NCBI GenBank assembly: GCA_900553265.1 | Contig: USDD01000130.1 | Coordinates: 1-5,726, forward strand | DNA from: an uncultured Eubacteriales bacterium | GTDB lineage: Bacteria > Bacillota > Clostridia > Christensenellales > Aristaeellaceae | Length of the DNA stretch: 5,726 nucleotides | Reading direction: 5' to 3' | Shown here: positions 1-4,562 of the stretch, one piece after another | Numbering within the stretch: position 1 is the first letter of the stretch | How the letters are laid out: each line of letters begins with the position of its first letter | Made by a program: the position numbers and the translations under genes | Notes under the pieces: generated by a model | Told to the model about the DNA's origin: nothing | Databases searched by the model: none | What the model saw: only the letters and a program-made list of their open reading frames with translations

Positions 1-52
1 TTCCGCTGAGCAGGCAGAGCGCAAGCGCGCCCAGCGCGATAAATCGTTTCAT
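1..52 (-). CDS. Start of an exported protein (partial, signal peptide only)
   Basis: Only the first 17 codons are in the window; the gene continues past position 1. The visible residues are MKRFIALGALALCLLSG: a short basic start (K2, R3) followed by an unbroken hydrophobic stretch, which is the layout of a Sec signal peptide. The ATG is preceded by AGAGGA (61-66) at 8 nt spacing, and that site sits right against the stop codon of the upstream anti-sigma gene, 15 nt away, so the two are very probably co-transcribed. The sequence resembles a lipoprotein signal, but the next codon begins with A and so cannot encode cysteine directly after LSG; a canonical lipobox at that point is excluded. The function cannot be told from this fragment. 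Its position suggests a cell-envelope protein belonging to the sigma/anti-sigma system. Confidence 0.72.
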   Translation of the reverse strand, partial: MKRFIALGALALCLLSG

Positions 53-67
53 CTTCGCAATCCTCTT

Positions 68-1234
68 TTACTGCTTCTTCTTTTTCCGAACCCAGTGCCT
101 CGCCAGCGCGATCACAGCCGCCGCGGCCGCCGCCCACGGCAGCGCGTAGATCAGGCCGAGCACCGCGCCGAAAACGAACTCGCCGAAATTCTCCATGCCC
201 TCGACGAATTCCTCGCCCATCCGGGTCAGGAGCGGCTGCTTGGCGGCGACCGCGCTGCTCTTTTCGTTGATGGTCACATACAGAGTCGCCATGCTGGCCT
301 GATTGTCAATCCGGCGATTCTGCCCCTCCAGCCACTCGATCTCCTCCTGCACGTCGAAGATCGCGTCGGTCAGCGTGATGATGTCCTCCATGGTTTCGGC
401 CTTTTCATAGAGCGCGTCCAGCTGCCGCTTCTTCGCCCGCGCGCTTTCCAGCCGGGATGCGTTGTCCGTGTAGGCGCTCGTCATATCGACGGCGCTGGTC
501 TGCTCGCGCGTCACCTCGCCCCACTCGCCCGCGCCGGAGAGCACGCCGTCCAGCATATCGCTCGGCACGCGCAGCGTCAGGCTTGCGCTTCGGCTCGCGT
601 TCTTCGCGCCGCTGATGTCTCGGCTCTCGACAACGCCGCCCGCCTGCTCGATCTGCCCGCAGAGCGCGGAAACCGCCTCGTCAAAGCGCTCGGTTTTCAG
701 GGTCAGCCATGCGTTGCGGACGATCTTCTTCTCGTCCTCCGCCGTGCTGTCGTTCGCCGCGCCCTTTTCCGCCGCGCTGCGCGCGCCAAGCGCCGGGGCA
801 CTGTTCTCGTAAAGCGCAACCGCATCCTCCTGCGGATAGGTTTCGTAGGTATCGGAAGCGCCGTAGTCGTAATCGTAGGCCGTCCGCGCCACGTTTTTTT
901 CGTTTCTGCCCAGCCGTCCGACGCCTGTGCCCGCCGCGAACACCAGCGCCGCGCAGGCCGCATACCCGATGACCCGAACGCCCTTGCGCCGCATCCAGTC
1001 GCTGATGGAAATGACGCGCGGCGTCTGCCGAATCGCCATGCGCCAGCCCCTTGTGAAGGATTCCGGCGGCGTCACATCCTCGTCGATCCGCTGCATCCCG
1101 CGAAGCGCGTCCGCATTATCCATCAGCGCACGGCATGCTTCGCACGTCTCAGCGTGCGCTTCCATTTCCGCCCGCTCTTCCGCCGTGATTTCCCGCCCGG
1201 AAAAGACGATGGCCTCCAGTTCCTCACACCGCAT
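68..1234 (-). CDS. Membrane anti-sigma factor with zinc finger and DUF4349 domain
   Basis: A protein of 388 aa predicted to hold the adjacent ECF sigma factor inactive at the membrane. Seen in order: an N-terminal zf-HC2/ZAS-type zinc site (C3 plus H27, C31 and C34 in HxxxCxxC); a transmembrane helix at about 86-106; a Tyr- and Asp-rich linker (Y120, Y122, Y124, Y130, Y133, Y142); a DUF4349-like region at about 171-325 including a charged probable coiled coil near 255-310; a second transmembrane helix at about 353-377; and a basic tail, RKKKKQ. Expected topology is zinc finger inside, DUF4349 outside, tail inside. The start was moved to the ATG at 1232-1234: a GTG nine bases upstream lies inside the GGGAGGTG ribosome binding site and has no leader of its own. 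The gene overlaps the sigma gene by 11 bp, as expected for translational coupling. The family roles are established; the sensing role of DUF4349 is inference. Confidence 0.88.
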   Translation of the reverse strand: MRCEELEAIVFSGREITAEERAEMEAHAETCEACRALMDNADALRGMQRIDEDVTPPESFTRGWRMAIRQTPRVISISDWMRRKGVRVIGYAACAALVFAAGTGVGRLGRNEKNVARTAYDYDYGASDTYETYPQEDAVALYENSAPALGARSAAEKGAANDSTAEDEKKIVRNAWLTLKTERFDEAVSALCGQIEQAGGVVESRDISGAKNASRSASLTLRVPSDMLDGVLSGAGEWGEVTREQTSAVDMTSAYTDNASRLESARAKKRQLDALYEKAETMEDIITLTDAIFDVQEEIEWLEGQNRRIDNQASMATLYVTINEKSSAVAAKQPLLTRMGEEFVEGMENFGEFVFGAVLGLIYALPWAAAAAAVIALARHWVRKKKKQ

Positions 1235-1805
1235 GTCGTTCACCTCCCGTTTGTCCGACGCCGCGCCGTTTCAGCTCCGCGGCGATCTTCTCCCTCGCCC
1301 TCGCCAATCTCGATTTCACCGTTCCCTGCGCGATTTGCAGCGCCTGCGCCGTCTCCTCGACGCTCAGGCCGTGCACGTCCCGCAGAAGGAACACCTCGCG
1401 CATCCCCTCCGGCACGGCGGCAATCGCCTGCCGGATCGCGCTCCGGGTTTCCTTCCGCTCCGTCTGCTCCTGCGGGGTCTCGCTGTCGTCCGCCGGGTCA
1501 AAGCCGCTCGCCTCGCCCATTTCCTCCAGCGACGGCTGCTCGTGGCGCTGGCGCTTGCGTATCGCGTCCATGCAGCAGGAAGCCGTCACCCGGTATACCC
1601 ATGTGGAAAACGCGCTCTCAAACCGATACTGGCCGATCGTGCGCCATATCCGCAGCATGGCCTCCTGCGCCGCGTCTTCCCCGTCGTGCGGATTGCCCAT
1701 CATCCGCAGGCACAGCGCATAGATTTTCTTTTCGTATGCGCCCATCAGCGTTTCAAAGGCGTTCGCGTCGCCCTTCGCCGCGCGGGCAATGTTCTCGCGC
1801 TCCAT
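1224..1805 (-). CDS. ECF-family RNA polymerase sigma factor (RpoE/SigW type)
   Basis: A sigma-70 family protein of 193 aa, the usual ECF size, that directs RNA polymerase to a small set of promoters, typically for envelope stress. Region 2 spans about residues 16-86, with the core-binding helix DGEDAAQEAMLRIW (41-54) and the -10 recognition segment FSTWVYRVTASCCMDAIRKR (66-85). A variable acidic linker (about 90-120) follows. Region 4 spans about 124-176, with a helix-turn-helix in SVEETAQALQIAQGTVKSRL (148-167) that would contact the -35 element. There is no extra C-terminal domain, so it is not one of the large ECF41-like proteins. The ATG has AGGAGG (1813-1818) 7 nt upstream. The gene overlaps its cognate anti-sigma gene by 11 bp and is preceded by an ECF-type promoter, so it is probably autoregulated. 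The exact ECF subgroup cannot be assigned by eye. Confidence 0.95.
   Translation of the reverse strand: MERENIARAAKGDANAFETLMGAYEKKIYALCLRMMGNPHDGEDAAQEAMLRIWRTIGQYRFESAFSTWVYRVTASCCMDAIRKRQRHEQPSLEEMGEASGFDPADDSETPQEQTERKETRSAIRQAIAAVPEGMREVFLLRDVHGLSVEETAQALQIAQGTVKSRLARAREKIAAELKRRGVGQTGGERHAV
1241..1248 (-). promoter_or_regulatory. Ribosome binding site that fixes the anti-sigma start
   Basis: On the minus strand this reads GGGAGGTG. Its GGAGG core (1243-1247) is 8 nt from the ATG at 1232-1234, which is good spacing. The in-frame GTG at 1241-1243 is part of this site and would have zero spacing, so it is unlikely to be the start. The site lies within the last codons of the sigma factor gene. 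Confidence 0.8.
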
Positions 1806-1812
1806 TCGCGCC

Positions 1813-1818
1813 CCTCCT
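1813..1818 (-). promoter_or_regulatory. Ribosome binding site of the sigma factor gene
   Basis: AGGAGG on the minus strand, 7 nt from the ATG at 1803-1805. It supports that start and falls inside the short leader of about 25 nt expected from the ECF promoter. Confidence 0.85.
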
Positions 1819-1836
1819 TCCGTGTTCCTTCTGATA

Positions 1837-1867
1837 TTTAGACGGATGAGCTGCCCAAATCGTTCCC
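1837..1867 (-). promoter_or_regulatory. Probable autoregulatory ECF sigma promoter
   Basis: On the minus strand the -35 region reads GGGAACGATTT (1857-1867) and the -10 region CGTCTAAA (1837-1844). GGAAC and CGTC are separated by 17 nt. An AAC-containing -35 and a CGTC -10 are hallmarks of ECF promoters, which often sit before their own sigma gene. Transcription would start near 1830, giving a leader of about 25 nt that holds the AGGAGG site. An A/T tract at 1877-1885 lies where an UP element would be. No housekeeping-type TTGACA/TATAAT pair was seen nearby. Confidence 0.75.
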
Positions 1868-1876
1868 GAATCCTTC

Positions 1877-1885
1877 AAAAATTTT
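1877..1885 (-). promoter_or_regulatory. Possible UP-element A/T tract
   Basis: AAAATTTTT on the minus strand, 10 nt upstream of the proposed -35 element and unusual in this G+C-rich DNA. Position and composition fit binding by the alpha subunit C-terminal domain of RNA polymerase. This is inference only. Confidence 0.35.
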
Positions 1886-1924
1886 CCTGTGCCCTTCAAT
1901 GCGCGTGCGCCTTACTCCTTCCGT

Positions 1925-1938
1925 CTGCCTTTCGGCAG
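1925..1938. repeat. Small hairpin CTGCC/GGCAG
   Basis: A perfect 5-bp inverted repeat, CTGCC (1925-1929) and GGCAG (1934-1938), with the 4-nt loop TTTC. It has no U-tract on either side, so it is not a terminator. It stands beside other hairpins in the same intergenic cluster. Confidence 0.5.
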
Positions 1939-1957
1939 CCAACCTTCGGCGTTTTTC

Positions 1958-1988
1958 ATCGGCTGATTCCGCCACAGGCGGCACCGAT
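1958..1988. repeat. Two-tier hairpin ATCGG/CCGCC/GGCGG/CCGAT
   Basis: Inner stem CCGCC (1969-1973) and GGCGG (1977-1981) around the loop ACA, enclosed by an outer stem ATCGG (1958-1962) and CCGAT (1984-1988) through an asymmetric internal loop of 6 and 2 nt. No convincing U-run follows on either strand. It may be the edge of the neighbouring repeat element or an independent palindromic unit. Confidence 0.5.
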
Positions 1989-1996
1989 TTCAAACG

Positions 1997-2161
1997 TCCC
2001 TCTAAGAGGGAGATATTGTTTTTTCACTACCGAGACTTTACAAAGTGCTCCTCCCTCGATTTTTTGCCCAGATAGCGAATAACCTGATAAAAGAGCTCCC
2101 TCTTCGAGGGAGCTGGCACGGCATAGCCGTGACTGAGGGAGTTCGCCGTGACTGAAGGAGT
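1997..2161. repeat. CTCCCTC/GAGGGAG palindromic repeat cluster
   Basis: The stretch is built of recurring short units. A hairpin TCCCTC-TAA-GAGGGA (1997-2011) is matched 100 nt away by TCCCTCTTCGAGGGAG (2097-2112), 14 of 16 bases identical. The second copy lies in a perfect 9-bp stem AGCTCCCTC/GAGGGAGCT (2094-2114), and a 6-bp hairpin CACGGC-ATA-GCCGTG follows (2117-2131). Then come two 17-nt direct copies of GCCGTGACTGAGGGAGT (2126-2142, and 2145-2161 with one mismatch). Another CTCCCTC is at 2051-2057. From memory, similar repeats are scattered between genes in gut Clostridia; I could not check this. No transposase or clear target-site duplication is visible. It may be a non-autonomous palindromic element or the remains of several. 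Confidence 0.65.
2087..2114 (-). terminator. Possible second terminator hairpin behind gpmI
   Basis: On the minus strand the perfect 9-bp stem AGCTCCCTC/GAGGGAGCT with loop GAA is followed by CTTTTAT. The U-run is short, so this is weaker than the terminator at 2164-2200. It could catch read-through, or be a by-product of the palindromic repeat. Confidence 0.4.
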
Positions 2162-2163
2162 CC

Positions 2164-2200
2164 AAAAAAACGCCGACAGAGGCGTGAACCCCTGTCGGCG
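2164..2200 (-). terminator. Strong intrinsic terminator of the pgk-tpiA-gpmI transcript
   Basis: On the minus strand a 12-bp stem, CGCCGACAGGGG pairing with CCTCTGTCGGCG (one G-U pair), closes a 6-nt TTCACG loop (2171-2200) and is followed at once by seven T residues (2164-2170). It begins 9 nt after the gpmI stop codon. This separates the glycolytic transcript from the sigma operon and leaves out enolase. Confidence 0.93.
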
Positions 2201-2209
2201 CGGAATCTA

Positions 2210-3736
2210 TCAGTCTTCGATGATGCTCTTGCCGGTCATTTCCTTCGGCACGGGCAGCCCGATGTAGGGCAGCATGGTCGGCGCGATATCCGCCAGACAG
2301 CCGCCCGCGCGGAGCTCCACGTTGCCGCAGCCCGCGACCAGGAACGGAACCGGGTTGGTGGTGTGCGCGGTGAACGGCGTGCCGTCCGGATTTTCCATCT
2401 TGTCGGCGTTGCCGTGGTCGGCGGTCAGGAACATGCAGCCGCCCATATCGCGAACGGCCTCCCAAACGGTTTCCACGCAGGCGTCAACCGCCTCGACCGC
2501 CTTCACCGCCGCGTCGAACACACCGGTGTGACCCACCATGTCGCAGTTCGCGAAGTTGAGGATCACCACGTCGTATTTGCCGCTGCGGATGCGCTTGGCG
2601 CACTCGTCGGCCACCTCGTAAGCGCTCATCTCCGGCTTGAGGTCGTAGGTGGCAACCTTCGGGCTGGGGATGACCTTGCGATCCTCGCCCTCGTAGGGCG
2701 CTTCCACGCCGCCGTTGAAGAAGAACGTCACGTGGGCGTATTTTTCCGTCTCCGCGATGCGAAGCTGCGTCTTGCCGTTCTTGGCGAGGTATTCGCCCAG
2801 CACGTTGGTCAGCTCCACCGGCGGATAGGCGACCTCGACATTCGGCATGGTCGCGTCATATTCCGCCATGCAGACATAGTGCACGGGGAAGCGGCCATAG
2901 CGGCGCTCGAAGCCCTTGAAATCGTCATCCACAAAGATGCGGGTGATCTGGCGCGCGCGATCCGGGCGGAAGTTGATGAACACAACCGTGTCGCCCTCCT
3001 GAATACGGCCGCCCTCGCAGGTGACGCACGGCACGACGAACTCATCCGTCACGTCGTCGGCGTAGCTCTTTTCGATGGCCTCCATCGCGCTGCTCGCGTG
3101 GTTGCCCTCGCCGTAGACGAGCGCCGCGTAGGCCTTCTCCTCGCGATCCCAGTTGGAATCGCGGTCCATCGCGTAGTAGCGGCCGGTGACGGTCGCGATT
3201 TCGCCCACGCCGATCTCGTCGAGCTTCTTCTGAAGGTCGGCGATGAAGCCCTTGCCGGAATGCGGGTCGGTGTCGCGGCCGTCCATGATGCAGTGCACGT
3301 AGATCTTCTTCGCGCCCAGATGCTTGGCCAGATCGAGCAGGCCGAACAGGTGGTCGATGTGGCTGTGCACGCCGCCCGTGCCGAGCAGACCCATCAGGTG
3401 AACGGCCTTGCCCGCGTCGATGGCCGCGCGCATGTTGCGCACCAGCACGTCGTTTTCCTTCATCGTGCCATCCATGATGGACTTGGTGATCAGCGTCAGC
3501 TGCTGATAGACGATGCGGCCCGCGCCCATGTTGGTGTGGCCGACCTCGCTGTTGCCCATCTGCCCTTCCGGCAGGCCGACCGCCATGCCGGAGGCCTGAA
3601 TCGTGGTATAGGGATAGGTTTCAAACAGACGGTCGAGGTTCGGCTTCTTGGCCGCCGCAATCGCATTGCCGAACGTCTGCTCCGGCACCCAGCCGAAGCC
3701 GTCCATGATGCAAAGCAGAACAGGTTTCTTTGCCAT
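2210..3736 (-). CDS. gpmI: 2,3-bisphosphoglycerate-independent phosphoglycerate mutase
   Basis: A cytoplasmic glycolytic enzyme interconverting 3-phosphoglycerate and 2-phosphoglycerate through a phosphoserine intermediate, with two divalent metal ions (usually Mn). At 508 aa it is full length for the family. Metal and catalytic residues seen: D12 in MDGFGW, the phosphorylated serine S63 in GNSEVGH, H124 in GGVHSH, the MDGRD loop (151-155), R186 and R192 in GRYYAMDRD, R257 and R260 in NFRPDR, K332, D399 and H403 in NCDMVGH, D440-H441 in ADHGN, and H458 in TAHTT. The phosphatase-like metal domain is split (about 1-75 and 310-508) around a transferase domain. The ATG has AAGGAG (3742-3747) 5 nt upstream; this overlaps the tpiA stop by one base, and the genes are 10 nt apart, so they are surely one transcript. 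A strong terminator follows. Nothing is missing. Confidence 0.98.
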   Translation of the reverse strand: MAKKPVLLCIMDGFGWVPEQTFGNAIAAAKKPNLDRLFETYPYTTIQASGMAVGLPEGQMGNSEVGHTNMGAGRIVYQQLTLITKSIMDGTMKENDVLVRNMRAAIDAGKAVHLMGLLGTGGVHSHIDHLFGLLDLAKHLGAKKIYVHCIMDGRDTDPHSGKGFIADLQKKLDEIGVGEIATVTGRYYAMDRDSNWDREEKAYAALVYGEGNHASSAMEAIEKSYADDVTDEFVVPCVTCEGGRIQEGDTVVFINFRPDRARQITRIFVDDDFKGFERRYGRFPVHYVCMAEYDATMPNVEVAYPPVELTNVLGEYLAKNGKTQLRIAETEKYAHVTFFFNGGVEAPYEGEDRKVIPSPKVATYDLKPEMSAYEVADECAKRIRSGKYDVVILNFANCDMVGHTGVFDAAVKAVEAVDACVETVWEAVRDMGGCMFLTADHGNADKMENPDGTPFTAHTTNPVPFLVAGCGNVELRAGGCLADIAPTMLPYIGLPVPKEMTGKSIIED

Positions 3737-3746
3737 ACTTGCTCCT

Positions 3747-4496
<750 letters not shown>

Positions 4497-4505
4497 GATG
4501 TTGTT

Positions 4506-4511
4506 CCTCCT
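4506..4511 (-). promoter_or_regulatory. Ribosome binding site that fixes the tpiA start
   Basis: AGGAGG on the minus strand, 9 nt from the ATG at 4494-4496. It rules out the in-frame ATG at 4515-4517, which lies upstream of it. Confidence 0.85.
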
Positions 4512-4520
4512 ACTCATTCA

Positions 4521-4554
4521 TAAAGACCCTGAGCGACCCCAAGGCCGCTCAGGG
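4521..4554 (-). terminator. Hairpin between pgk and tpiA, weak terminator or processing site
   Basis: On the minus strand a 12-bp stem (CCCTGAGCG/CGCTCAGGG plus three inner pairs, one of them G-U) closes a TTGG loop at 4527-4554. It starts 8 nt after the pgk stop. The sequence after the stem is TCTTTA, a poor U-tract, so termination would be partial. It could let pgk be expressed above tpiA and gpmI, or protect the 3' end of a processed pgk message. Which of these applies cannot be told from sequence. Confidence 0.6.
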
Positions 4555-4562
4555 CGAATCAT

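Larger units (their letters stand above)
1806..2209. other. Gene-free region of 404 bp between sigma operon and gpmI
   Basis: No credible coding sequence is present on either strand. Apparent reading frames crossing it are out-of-frame extensions of the flanking genes. From high to low coordinates it holds the gpmI terminator, a cluster of hairpins and direct repeats (1997-2161), two more GC-rich hairpins (1925-1988), an A/T tract, and the ECF promoter with the sigma ribosome binding site. If both the terminator and promoter calls are right, the repeat cluster lies outside both flanking transcripts. Confidence 0.7.

Noticed and set aside
1..52. A canonical lipoprotein lipobox
   Set aside because: The codon after LSG begins with A and so cannot be cysteine; the earlier LALC has leucine at the -1 position, which is atypical.
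95..1834. A 579-codon plus-strand open frame across the anti-sigma and sigma genes
   Set aside because: It is antisense to two clearly recognised genes, is rich in Arg, Pro and Ala, has no recognisable domain, and arises because the G+C-rich DNA has few stop codons.
1997..2024. A plus-strand terminator (TCCCTC/GAGGGA hairpin followed by TTTTTT)
   Set aside because: The T-run starts 7 nt after the stem, the stem is only 6-7 bp, and no plus-strand gene upstream would need it.
1997..2161. A CRISPR array
   Set aside because: The repeats are short, unequally spaced palindromes with no regular 30-40 nt spacers, and no cas gene is visible.
1956..2465. A 169-codon minus-strand frame running from the gpmI 3' end through the terminator
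   Set aside because: It begins out of frame inside gpmI, crosses a strong terminator and the repeat cluster, and shows no domain or ribosome binding site.
4497..4517. A longer tpiA start adding seven residues
   Set aside because: The AGGAGG ribosome binding site would lie inside the added codons, and the shorter start gives the conserved family N-terminus.
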